From Paraimprobicoccus trichonymphae (GTDB lineage: Bacteria; Bacillota; Clostridia; Oscillospirales; Acutalibacteraceae): DNA of 64,000 bases. Each line of letters begins with the position of its first letter. The first letter of the stretch is position 1. Of the stretch, positions 44,238-53,744 are shown piece after piece. The notes under the pieces are model-generated. The model did not search any database. It was not told the DNA's origin and saw nothing but the letters and a program-made list of their open reading frames with translations. The DNA is taken from positions 1,054,001 through 1,118,000 of the forward strand of contig AP027925.1 of the NCBI GenBank assembly GCA_036322875.1, written 5' to 3'. The position numbers were made by a program, and so were the translations under genes.

Positions 44238-45688
44238 GTGATTTATATAAAATTTGAATCAATTTCAGAAATTTTAGAAGTAATTAAACAAAATAATGAA
44301 CTACGTGAAATTTTTAAATCCTCAAAAAAAATAGAACAAATGTACAAATTTATTTTGATAAATTTTAAAAATTATAATGTTACTTTTAAAGATTTCAGAA
44401 AACATGCTTTAAAAAAATTTAATATGAATAACACCGATCTTTCCGACGAAGAACTCAATAAAATTGCAGGAGGAGTAAATAAAGGGATAATAAGAAGTGC
44501 AGCTTTGGCTATAAGTGGGATTATGATGTTTGGAAATGCGCGCATGTTAAATGCTTCTGATTTTGTGTCGAAAAATATTAACACAGGAGTTTCACAAAGT
44601 GTTACTATTCAAAATAAGGAAGAGCTTGGCAAACAACTACTTGATTTAATGCACTTTAGACCGTTAGATATTGAAAGAGCTAAAATTTTAATTGAGAATG
44701 GCGCAAATGTTAAATACAAAGATAGTTTCGGCTCTACTGTACTGCATATGTGTAATAGTATAACTGAAGCAAAAAATTTTATTGAACGTGGTGCAGTGAT
44801 TAACGAAAAAGACAGTCGCGGTAATACACCACTACATTTAAGCGTGTAATGAAAATCGCGTTGATCTTGCACAATACCTAATAAGTCAAGGCGCAAATGT
44901 TGACATAAAAAACAACGAAGGCAAAACACCAAATATTTTAGGAATAAGAATAGATGATTTTTTAAACAATAAAAATATAAATGTAAAAGATTTTGAAGGA
45001 AAAACAGCACTTGATAAAGCGCTCAATGATGTAAACTGGCATTTTCAAAATGGATTTCCACCTATCGCTAAAATTTTAATTAAAAAAGGTGCTGATGTTA
45101 ATTTACGTGTAGATTCTCATCCAAATGGTTATACTCCTCTTCTTAAGGCATGTGAACAATTGGAAAATGAAAATTTTATGATATTTCATAGAGAAGAAAC
45201 AAAAGAAAAATTAAATTTAGATATAATAAAAGTTTTGATTGACTATGGTGCCGATGTGAATTGGCGCGGCACAGGGTCTTTGACAGATTATACCGCATTA
45301 GAGTCCGCCTGCAAATTAGGAAATAAAGATTTAATTAAATTTTTAGTCGAAAAAGGAGCAGACATTAATGGAGAAAATGGGTATCGGGCAGTTTTTAGGC
45401 TTTTTTTATCCATTAATTATATGGTTTTTGATAATACTTACTCTCCAAAAGAAGTTTTAAAATTTCTTATAGAAAGTGGGTTGAAAAGTGGTGAAAATAT
45501 GACTACTAGATGATCAAAAATTTCAGTTTATATCGATTTACGATTTTATAATACAACATTTTAGAACTAAATATTCTTCATTAGAAAATCTTGACCAAAG
45601 AATAGAAAAATTATATAAAATTGATGAATATTTTTTAAATATTAAATTACAATTAGATGAAATGTTTGAACTTTTAAAAAATAAATAA
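44238..45688 (+). pseudogene. Nif11-type leader fused to ankyrin repeats, frameshifted
   Basis: The first 80 residues look like a Nif11 leader: SISEILEVIKQNNELREIFK, then a helical middle, ending in LSDEELNKIAGG, a classical double-glycine export/cleavage site. A hydrophobic stretch follows, then ankyrin repeats (TVLHMCNSITEAKNFIERGA, GNTPLHLSV). At 44841-44849 one base is missing: the frame stops, but the next frame continues without stops to 45513 (LAQYLISQGANVDIKNNEGKTP, ILIKKGADVN, LIKFLVEKGADINGENG). A second shift near 45505 leads to a short coiled-coil tail (to 45688). The start could be GTG 44238 or AUA 44247. It could be recent inactivation, a sequence error, or phase variation. Confidence 0.8.
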
Positions 45689-45874
45689 AATTATATATTT
45701 TATGCGTAAAAATCAGGTACAAACAATTTAGTAAATTTTGAATTCATAAGGGAACACACAAGTTCAATAAAACCACTCTTGGGGTTGGCAACAATAGGCA
45801 TATTACTGACCAAGAAATTTATTATGAATAAACCAATATATTAATTTAAATATCAATTAAATCTGAAAACCAAT

Positions 45875-48856
45875 TTAAAATATACCCTTTCTTTTTTTGT
45901 CTAATCTCATTTTTTGATCTACTTTATCTAAAATTATTTGAGAAATATTTTCTATATTTAAGTCACTCATATAAGATCTAATAATATCTTTGACGTCATC
46001 TTCACTCAAGTGCTTTTCTTTAAATTTCAGCTTTGAATTATTAGGATATAAAAATTTATTGTTCATATTTTTAGGAGAATCTATTACTTTTTTTATAAAT
46101 TTAATATCTGGATCTTTTTCTTTTTTAGTTTTAACCTTTTTAGATTTTTCAATTTCAGAATTTATTATTTTTTTCAAAGGAATAGGATCTTTATGTGCCA
46201 TTTTTTTATATTCTAAATTTCTATAAAAATTTTTATTATTAAATAAATAAGTTTCTTTGACTAAATTATTATTGTTAACATTTTCTGCACTGTCATTATA
46301 ATAAAATAGTTTATTTTGAATTATATCTCTGTACAAATTTTTATTTTCAGTTCTAAAAATTCTGCTGGCTAAAATTTTTGAAGAAAAAAATTTTGTCTTT
46401 CTTTTCGAGACAAAGTTTTTGGCTTTTTTTATTTTTTGAATATTATTTTTTAATGTTAAATTATAAAAATCATGAATATCAACATTTTTAGTTTCTAAAC
46501 TACTGATAATTTTATTTGTTTTTAAAATATTTTTGTTGTTAGTTTTTAAAATATTATTTATTATATTTTCGACAGCCTTTTTAGATTTCCTTTTAATTGA
46601 TTTTTTGTTTGTTACTGTTAATTTTTTATTTAAAATATTCTTCTCTAATTCATAATCTTTATTTAAAATTTCATTTTTAGTAACTGTTTTTAATTTTTCA
46701 CCAGCAATAACTTTATTTTTAGATTTCTGATAAATCAGATTAGATTCAAAATCTTTGGCGCCTGTGTAGTCATTTACAAATATTTTTTTGCTTTTAGTTT
46801 TGATGCCATTTTTAGTTTTAACTTTAACAAATTTACTAATATTTTCGTTAACTTTTTCAAAAATTTTATTTTTGTGCGAAAATATATTTTTAATAATAGA
46901 CTTTTTATTTAAAATATTCTTCTCTAATTCATAATTTTTATTTAAAAATTCATTTTTAGTGATTGTTTTTAAATTTCTATCAACAATAATTTTATTTTTA
47001 GATGTCTTGTAAATGATGTTAGATTCAAAATTCCTAATATTTGCGTAATTATTCAAAAATGTTTTTTTAATTTTAGTTTTTATACTATTTTCAATTTTAT
47101 TTTTAATAAATTTATTAATATTTTCGTTGACTTTTTCAAAAATTTTATTTTTTTTTGAGATTATATTTTTAGTAATAGAACTACTCAGATCTAATTTTTT
47201 AATTATCTCTTTTTTATTTTCTCTAACTTCAAAAAAATTTTTAACACTCTCAGAAATATTTTTCTTATTTATTCTATCTATACTTAAATAACTTTTTTTA
47301 TTAATTAAATTATTTATAGTTTCGATATTTTTTCTTTCAGAGAAAACCTTAATTATAGAATTACTTTTAGAAATTTTGGAAATCAAGTCCAAAGTATTTT
47401 TTACTTTACTTATTTTGGTAACTACATTTTCAGAATTTTTTAATTTGAGTTCATTTTCTTGTATTGTCCTTAAATCTTTTTCGTATTGATTTTTAGATTT
47501 TATTTCTAATTTTTTCTTCTTTAAATCGATAACTCTAGTTTTGAACTTTTTAAAAATATTTGTTTTTACATTTCTAATATCTAATATTTTTTTATCAGAC
47601 AAAATTTCGGACATCAGATTTTTATTTATAACATTTGCTAAAATATCTATTTTTTTGTCTAATTTAATTTCTTTAGTATTCAAATTAGAAATTATTGATT
47701 TTTTTGCTAAATCTCTAGCATGTATTAATTTATTTTTATTTACTAACTTCTCTAAATTTTCTAATTCTACATGTTTTTCTTTTATTTTTTTAATTTCTAT
47801 GATTTTTCTGTTTAAATTAAAATACTTTGAATTTTCTAAATCTTTATATTTTCTTTTTTCTATTAAATTTCTAACATTTGCTTTAGTAATATTTTTTAGG
47901 AATATTTTTTCTGTTTCTGAGACTAAAGTCGAAGCCTTGGTAGATTTATTATGGTTACTTTCAGTGACTTTAATTTTTTTAGTATTTAATATATCTTCTA
48001 AAAATAGATTATTGTTAATTTTTCTAATATTGTTTTGTTTAATTAAATTTTTATTAGTTTTTAAAACATTATTTTTAATATTATTAACATTATCTTTGTT
48101 TATAAGATTAAATTTGCTAGTTTTCACTTTATTTAAGATATCTTCGAGAGAATTACTTAATATTTTATCATAATTTCCTGAGCAAAAAAATTCAAAAACA
48201 TTTTCTTTTAAATTATTTTTTAGTAATTTTTTTATGTGTTCAACATTTGTTTTATAAATGTTATCAATAAAATTTTCTTTGTTGTTAATAAAATTAGTTA
48301 AATTACCAGTTTTATTAACAATCTTTTTAGAAATGTTATTTTTTTCTTCTGTTAAATTAACTATTTCATTTTTAATTATTTTCTTTTTATCTATTTTTTT
48401 TTTTGAATCTTCTGAAAGAGACTTTAAAAGCTGATCTAAAGTCTTTACATCAAAATTATTATTTGAAACTACTTTTAATTTTTCAGTTTGAGTCTTTGTT
48501 AGACCATTTTGGACCCTAACCACTTCATTTTTCAATTGGTCCAAAATTTGTTGTTTTACAACTGTGTTATTCTGAAAAATAGAATTTTGGTCGTCTTGAT
48601 TCGCTTTTAATTGCAAAAGTAAATCCATAATAGAATCTAGTTTTGCGTAATCAAAATTGAATCTGTTTAAGTTATATACAAAATCAGGTTTAGGCAATAT
48701 ATTTTCGTCAAATATAGTATTAGAAATATTCGTTTTTCTAAGTATAGACTTACAAAAATTATTATTTTTACCTAAATTTAATGAAATAGAATTATTAATA
48801 AATAAATTTTTTGTCACTCTAAAATTTTTTGTTTGTATCATTAAATTCAACCCCAT
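45875..48856 (-). CDS. Very large Lys/Asn-rich coiled-coil protein
   Basis: A 993-aa intact protein with no recognised enzymatic domain. Lys, Asn, Ile and Glu make up most of the sequence, predicted helical. Residues about 569-661 and about 662-755 are tandem copies of a 93-aa unit (NKIFEKVNENI ... YELEKNILNKK). The N-terminal 120 residues and the C-terminal end (SEDDVKDIIRSYMSDL, then ISQIILDKVDQKMRLDKKRKG) are less repetitive. The C-terminal helix recalls small injection-system or tail proteins that end in a 'va.kVy..l..rlrlerer.G' pattern. No signal peptide. Either ATG 48856 or ATG 48841 (GGGG before it) may start it. A tape-measure or tethering role is one possibility; it is inferred only from length and shape. 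Confidence 0.6.
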   Translation of the reverse strand: MGLNLMIQTKNFRVTKNLFINNSISLNLGKNNNFCKSILRKTNISNTIFDENILPKPDFVYNLNRFNFDYAKLDSIMDLLLQLKANQDDQNSIFQNNTVVKQQILDQLKNEVVRVQNGLTKTQTEKLKVVSNNNFDVKTLDQLLKSLSEDSKKKIDKKKIIKNEIVNLTEEKNNISKKIVNKTGNLTNFINNKENFIDNIYKTNVEHIKKLLKNNLKENVFEFFCSGNYDKILSNSLEDILNKVKTSKFNLINKDNVNNIKNNVLKTNKNLIKQNNIRKINNNLFLEDILNTKKIKVTESNHNKSTKASTLVSETEKIFLKNITKANVRNLIEKRKYKDLENSKYFNLNRKIIEIKKIKEKHVELENLEKLVNKNKLIHARDLAKKSIISNLNTKEIKLDKKIDILANVINKNLMSEILSDKKILDIRNVKTNIFKKFKTRVIDLKKKKLEIKSKNQYEKDLRTIQENELKLKNSENVVTKISKVKNTLDLISKISKSNSIIKVFSERKNIETINNLINKKSYLSIDRINKKNISESVKNFFEVRENKKEIIKKLDLSSSITKNIISKKNKIFEKVNENINKFIKNKIENSIKTKIKKTFLNNYANIRNFESNIIYKTSKNKIIVDRNLKTITKNEFLNKNYELEKNILNKKSIIKNIFSHKNKIFEKVNENISKFVKVKTKNGIKTKSKKIFVNDYTGAKDFESNLIYQKSKNKVIAGEKLKTVTKNEILNKDYELEKNILNKKLTVTNKKSIKRKSKKAVENIINNILKTNNKNILKTNKIISSLETKNVDIHDFYNLTLKNNIQKIKKAKNFVSKRKTKFFSSKILASRIFRTENKNLYRDIIQNKLFYYNDSAENVNNNNLVKETYLFNNKNFYRNLEYKKMAHKDPIPLKKIINSEIEKSKKVKTKKEKDPDIKFIKKVIDSPKNMNNKFLYPNNSKLKFKEKHLSEDDVKDIIRSYMSDLNIENISQIILDKVDQKMRLDKKRKGIF

Positions 48857-48884
48857 TAATTCTTAAAATCTAAATAAAAAACTT

Positions 48885-49211
48885 CTAGCTTAAATCCTTA
48901 ATCCAATTTTCATGTATTTGGTTATATACTTTGCATAATTTTTCTAATCTATTTTTATCTTTAGCAAATTCTAGTTTTATTCTTAAAACTAATTTAAAAA
49001 GATTCTCGACTTGAACACACGTTTGTAATGTCATTGTATTTGCTTCATACATACCAAATGCCACTTTATTACCAAATTTATCAAAATCGTACTTTTCTAT
49101 ATTTTTTCATAAAATTTTTAATTTGCTAAAATCTGCTTTATAGTCCCAATTTGCACCTTTGATATTGTGACTCATTCCATTATATATTTCTTCCAACACT
49201 ACATCTCTCAT
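48885..49211 (-). pseudogene. Small unknown protein gene with one in-frame TGA
   Basis: On the reverse strand the frame from ATG 49211 reads about 108 codons (RDVVLEEIYNGMSHNIKGA ... LEKLCKVYNQIHENWIKDLS) with a single TGA near 49115 and no frameshift. It lies immediately upstream of the 993-aa gene in the same direction, about 30 bp away. GGAAGTG is upstream. Its content looks genuinely coding, with no recognised family. Confidence 0.55.
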
Positions 49212-49807
49212 ATCATGTCTTACACTTCCTTTTTAATTTTTATCGTAGTTCTTAAGAAGGGGGATTAACCTAAGAATAATTCGATTAATTTTTCAATCTG
49301 AATATATATTTGCATTATCATAGACTATTTGTCAAATTTTTTACCCATTTTTTGATTTATTTAAAAATACAACTTTTTTCAGTGTTTGATTATAAACCTA
49401 AAATAACGATACCGCTAACTCTAAAAATATTTGCAATACCATTATATTTAACTCTATTATAGAGTAAATGGTTATTAGCTATAGCCTAAATTTACCCAAA
49501 TAATAGCTTTATACGCTTTTCTGCTAAAGTCTATAACGTAATAATGTCAAGTTAAGCGTAATAATTGTTAATTTCTAAAAAATTTTCTTTTTTGCTTACG
49601 AGACAATTTTTTTAATTTTTGAAGTCACCTTTACTAAAGAATTAAAAAATTTGCACAAAAAATTTTGTTCTGGTCTATTTCAATATACTTAAAAGTTTTA
49701 AAATTTTGTTCAAGTCACTCTACTTTTGAAATATATGTTTTAAATTTTACTAATAAATTATAAACTTCATTTTTATTTTCGGTGTTTTTTAAATTCCCTT
49801 TCGCTAT
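49212..49807. other. Intergenic stretch, no gene seen
   Basis: About 600 bp of AT-rich, low-information sequence ending at the 3' edge of an IS630 relic. No promoter or hairpin stands out. Confidence 0.35.
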
Positions 49808-50656
49808 CTATAGCTGTTCCGATTTAAAATAAGCTGAGATAGATTTTTGAATTGTTAAGTAATTTTTAGGATTAAAACGCAACCAATCTTTTAAATTTGC
49901 TTATAATTTTTCAATTTTATTTTTGTCCGGAGAATATGGCGGAATCCAAACGATGTGGCATTTATATAAACATGCAATTTTTTCGAGTTCCGATTTTTTG
50001 TGAAAATTAGCGTTGACCACCAAAACTTATGCTGCTTTGACATAAAACTGGGCAGAGTTCATATTCAACCCAAATCTGAAAAAATGCCGCAGTCATCGAC
50101 CATTTGTACATTTTGACTGCAAACGGTTTTTCGTTAATTTTACCCGCAACGATATTTATTCGCTTAAATTTTCATCCGGACGCAGGAATAAAAACTCTTT
50201 TTCCAATTTTCGAACGGCCGTACTGTCTTACCATAACGTATTAACACCGCATTCGTTAATATGGGCAATGTCGGCACATTGACTTAGACATTTTTTCATC
50301 TAATTTTTGACGTTTTATTTCGTCCCTTTCGATGTAAAAATACTCTTTTTCTAAAGTGATTCCTATTCGTTCCAAAGCATCGAATGCACCGGATGTTAAA
50401 TCACTAAATTTTTTTGCTATTTCTGAAAGTATTGCGTCAGAATGTCCTTCGAGGTAAGATTCAAATTCTTCAGTGAAAAATTTCGTCACAGTTATCCTTT
50501 TTAATCGCTTTTCTAAACTTCACTATTTCGTTTAAAAGTTTTTTTCACGCTTTTTTCGAACTTACACCCAATTCCTTACGTGCTTCTTCATAAAGTGTGT
50601 CCTTTTGCAAGATATTTTAAGACCAATTCTCGCATGTTTTTTGAATATGACATCAT
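49808..50656 (-). pseudogene. IS630-family transposase, most complete relic
   Basis: Reading from about 50656 on the reverse strand gives an N-terminal helix-turn-helix start (SYSKNMRELVLKYLAKG), a central section (SYLEGHSDAILSEIAKKFSDL-like, ERDEIKRQKLDEKMSK), GVNT, and the C-terminal pieces HIVWIPPYSPDKNKIEK and YFKSE. Several frameshifts and stops break it. The order of blocks is that of a full IS630 transposase, so it serves as the reference for the other scars in the window. Confidence 0.8.
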
Positions 50657-50699
50657 TTAATTATATCACAGATTGTTTTAAATCGAAACAGCTATATCC

Positions 50700-51130
50700 G
50701 TGAATTGTCTCCAACTTTGCTGCAAAATTGCTCTGCCAATCTGTGATTCTTGAGTAGATTTTTCGCCGCCAAATTCTAAATCACGGTTTTCGCCCAAGAT
50801 TTTCTTTGATAGCCTATGTTAATAGTCTTTACGCGTATTGCTGACAGCCTTATGTGTTTTTGCAAGTTCCTTTCGCGGTTGTTACTACCCTTGACTTTGC
50901 TTGATAATCGTTTCTGTTCGTGGATTATATTTCGCTCTTTTTTCTTTAAGTCTGGCAAATTGTACTTTTGTAAATATTGATATATTTTACTTATTTCAAA
51001 TTTTACGTGAAAGTAAAAAATAATATTAACATGATCGATTCCATTCTTGCAAGCTTATTTTATATTTTGGAGCAATATATTCAAAAAATTTCTCTTGCTT
51101 GATTTGATATCTCATCATCAAAAACTTTCC
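50700..51130 (-). pseudogene. IS200/IS605-family TnpB remnant
   Basis: Within broken frames on the reverse strand, the middle part (KKKERNIIHEQKRLSSKVKGS, NNRERNLQKHIRL) matches the region of TnpB that precedes the RuvC-like acidic residues. No start, no C terminus. Confidence 0.65.
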
Positions 51131-51258
51131 TTCGATATTTTATTATCAAAAATCTATATAAGATAATAACCTACCATAAACAACAAACTAGCGCCAGCAT
51201 CTAATTCCATGAATATAACCTCAATTCTTCAAATACACATTAGTTATATCTTGTGATA

Positions 51259-51400
51259 TTGATCCTTTGTTTTGCGCAGGTTCATCATCCGTCTCAAGTT
51301 GATCCTTACATAGATACATTTCATTTCAAGCGTAAATTTTCGTGAATTTTACGACGTTTATTTAGTACTAACGATTTGTTGTTTTTTTGTCAACATTTTT
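51259..51400 (-). repeat. Dispersed promoter/hairpin element, copy F (degenerate)
   Basis: TTGACA (complement of 51388-51393), the AATTTACGCTTGAAATGAAA block and GCGCAAAACAAAGG are recognisable; the central stem is lost. It lies beside a copied terminator segment. Confidence 0.6.
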
Positions 51401-51415
51401 TATATTTTGGAACTA

Positions 51416-51461
51416 TTTATCCGACTAAACTTCAGTTTAGCAACTTTTCCGCCTTTTTTTC
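51416..51461 (+). repeat. Second copy of the 13.7-kb hairpin segment
   Basis: TTTATCCGACTAAAC-TTCA-GTTTAGCAACTTTTCCGCC plus a T-run is a near-perfect duplicate of 13700-13746, but here without the gene that precedes it at 13.2 kb. It may mark a deleted paralogue. Confidence 0.75.
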
Positions 51462-51608
51462 TATAAATTTTGTCAATCTTATTGGTTGTTTAAGCAAATA
51501 AGCACTATCTATTTCACCACATTTGTCGGCAAAAAAATGCTGTTAGGTTAAATATCAATTTTAAGGATCTAAATGCGGAACATATACGAGTCCAGTACAA
51601 ATTTAATT

Positions 51609-51983
51609 TTATGACTGTATTATATTTACGATATTACTGTTTATTTTTAAATTACTTTTTTTAGGATATTTTATTTTAAGAATCCCATTTTCAAGATGCA
51701 CTTCAAGATCTTCAGATTTAAGATTTTCATTGCTTTCATTTTTTAATTTTATAGAAAAATTACGTTCCTTCTTTTCATCTTCTTCTTTTGTTTTTGCATT
51801 AATCTTCAATTCATCATCTTTACCTAACTCGATATTTATTTCGTTTGAGGCATATCCCGGCACTTCTATCCGAAGTAAATAATAACCATCTTTCTCCGTT
51901 GTTGCTACCATTTTATTATCAAGAATATTCTTAAATTCACTGAAAAAATCTAAATCACTATTATATGGTGATAAGTATGACAT
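51609..51983 (-). CDS. Small heat-shock protein (Hsp20/alpha-crystallin)
   Basis: A 124-aa chaperone that holds unfolding proteins. The alpha-crystallin core reads YYLLRIEVPGYASNEINIELGKDDELKINAKT, then NFSIKLKNESNEN and VHLENGILKIKYPK, where GILKI is the classical GxLxI-like C-terminal motif of the core. The ATG is preceded by GGAGG. It has a promoter and an inverted repeat at the start site. It is an isolated intact gene in a zone of dead elements. Confidence 0.92.
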   Translation of the reverse strand: MSYLSPYNSDLDFFSEFKNILDNKMVATTEKDGYYLLRIEVPGYASNEINIELGKDDELKINAKTKEEDEKKERNFSIKLKNESNENLKSEDLEVHLENGILKIKYPKKSNLKINSNIVNIIQS

Positions 51984-52017
51984 AAAAAAACCTCCAAATA
52001 TATTTTTAAATTTTTAA

Positions 52018-52075
52018 AGTATTCTAACAAAATACTCTATTTATTATTTTAAGATATTTAAATTAGCAATGTCAA
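52018..52075 (-). promoter_or_regulatory. hsp20 promoter with operator-like inverted repeat
   Basis: On the reverse strand TTGACA (complement of 52070-52075), 18 bp, and TAAAAT (complement of 52046-52051). The inverted repeat AGTATT-N7-AATACT (52018-52036) covers the expected start site and could bind a heat-shock repressor; it is not a CIRCE element. Confidence 0.6.
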
Positions 52076-52299
52076 CAATCGACTGCTAATTTTTATTTTA
52101 TATCCAAAAAAATGTAAAAAAATTATATATTTTGACGTTTTTAGGATCCAAATATCAATATTTGTAATATTTTTTAAAAGAGTACGTAAAATTGTGAGGC
52201 GGGATAATGTAACTATGTAATCCCTCGATTTTCTTTAAATTAACATTATACTTATAACCTACGCGAATCCAGCAGAAAGATATAAAATTAGATAAATTT

Positions 52300-52398
52300 C
52301 TAAAACCGCTAAACATTTATTTTAGCGAATGAATCGCAAAAATATTGACAAAAAATAATATACCTGTCCTAAAACTTTAAAATATGCTAAAACTTTAG
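52300..52398 (+). repeat. Dispersed element 5' half, copy G
   Basis: It contains the upstream hairpin (CCGCTAAAC...TTTAGCG), GAATCGCAAAAATATTGACA and a short downstream part including AAATATGCTAAAAC, and is then cut by the IS5 relic that starts at 52400. Confidence 0.65.
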
Positions 52399-52399
52399 A

Positions 52400-52896
52400 A
52401 TGGATAATAAAAATAAAATTGAAAAATTACTAAAAACAAAATATTTAGTAACATTCGGAATAAGAAAACCAACATTTGAAGCAAAGCATGCGATCTTCTA
52501 AAGCGCATACAAGGAGATGCGCAAAAAAGGCAGTAGAGCGCGAAAATTGAGTGTTTTGGATGTGCTAATTATTATGCTTGGATATTACCACGATTACCGC
52601 ACAATGGAAAACTTGGGCTTTGATTATGGTGTATCTGAACAACGAATTTCCGAGGATGTTGCATGGGTCGAACAAACTTTAATCAAAGATGGAACATTTT
52701 CATTGTCGTCAAAACGCGAATTAATCAAGGAAAACACCACGCGACAATTGATTTTACAGAATGCGAAATCGAACGTCCAAAACATGGACAAAAAGCTTCA
52801 TATTTGGGTAAAAAAAGACACACAATAAAAGACCAAATAGTCATAAACAGAGACACAAAAAAAGTTAGATTATTGCCGACAAAAAACAATAACTAG
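52400..52896 (+). pseudogene. IS5-family transposase remnant
   Basis: The frame from ATG 52400 has one internal TAA (codon 34) and continues with SRARKLSVLDVLIIMLGYY and YGVSEQRISEDVAWVE, then shifts frame to ECEIERPKHGQKASYLGKKRHT, the first catalytic region. It ends before the rest of the core; the C-terminal half is missing and replaced by other scars. Confidence 0.75.
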
Positions 52897-53039
52897 AACA
52901 GCACGATTTGCTTATAATTGGGTATTAAATAAACAAATACAGGTACAGACAAATTAAACCAAATTATCTGACAATGAATTGACAAAATTAAAGCAAACAA
53001 TTGATTATCAATGGTTCTATGGTGTTATTAACAGAAATT

Positions 53040-53325
53040 TCATCGATTCAAGTCGTCAAAGAGTTCCTTTATATCAGCATTTACGACCCATTTAGTTTTT
53101 CCCATCAGCTTGTCATCCAAATATTTTACCACTTGATCACAGTTCCGACCTTTTCTAAATCCATATGAATAATCATAAAATTTCGGCTCATATATTGCGT
53201 CTAATATTTCAGCAAATACTTTTTGAACTAATCCGTCTCCATTCAGAACGGTCTCAACCCACTACTGCCCACTTTTTCGATGTAGATTCTTCTTACCGGT
53301 TTTGGTCTATAGCTGAATTTTCTAT
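53040..53325 (-). pseudogene. Group II intron reverse transcriptase fragment
   Basis: Read on the reverse strand: KPVRRIYIEK, VETVLNGDGLVQKVFAEIL, IYEPKFYDYSYGFRKGRN and GKTKWVVNADIKELFDDLN. This is the RT palm segment with the first catalytic Asp, the portion that is deleted in the intron at 33.4-34.7 kb. The matches with YGFRPSRSC there show a related but distinct intron family. Confidence 0.7.
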
Positions 53326-53452
53326 AAATCCGCGAAAAAACCGCTAAATATTTATTTTAGCGGATGAATCGTAAAAATATTGACAAAAAATAATGGTATG
53401 CTAAAATTGTAAGGAGTGCTGTTTAAACGAAAACCAAATTGAAACTTCAAAC
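53322..53452 (+). repeat. Dispersed promoter/hairpin element 5' half, copy H
   Basis: The upstream hairpin is perfect here: CCGCTAAA with TTTAGCGG around TATTTATT. TTGACA (53380-53385), 16 bp, TAAAAT (53402-53407), then GTTTAAACGAAAACCAAATTGAAAC follow. The 3' half has been replaced by an IS630 scar. Confidence 0.75.
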
Positions 53453-53453
53453 A

Positions 53454-53525
53454 TCGTTTTAATTCTAAAAATTACTTAACAATTCAAGAATCTATTTCAG
53501 CTTATTTTAAATCGGAATAACTATG
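53454..53525 (+). pseudogene. IS630 transposase 3' tip
   Basis: The last codons of the transposase (RFNSKNYLTIQESISAYFKSE) and the stop region match the other copies. It joins the truncated element copy H directly. Confidence 0.7.
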
Positions 53526-53744
53526 ATATTTATAATATAGAAACACCAACAAGAAACAAACTAAATGCTCTAAAACTAGTTGATAATAATTTCTTTAAAT
53601 TTTTTTCATAAGTATATCATCTCCAAATAATATGTTCTTTGTCTAAACATTTGTAAAATATTTATCGACCTTGACATGATTTTTCTCCAATATAATCATT
53701 TATATAATACCTAAAATTTTCAAATATTTTTTAATAAAAAATGT

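Noticed and set aside
47541..48173. A 210-aa forward-strand frame within the 993-aa gene.
   Set aside because: It is the complement of a Lys/Asn-rich coiled coil and reads as Phe/Leu/Ile-rich filler; the reverse-strand gene has the ribosome site and repeats.
49110..49120. TGA read as tryptophan (alternative code).
   Set aside because: TGA ends several well-delimited genes in the window (for example rplM), and conserved Trp positions elsewhere use TGG. One in-frame TGA is better explained as a lesion.
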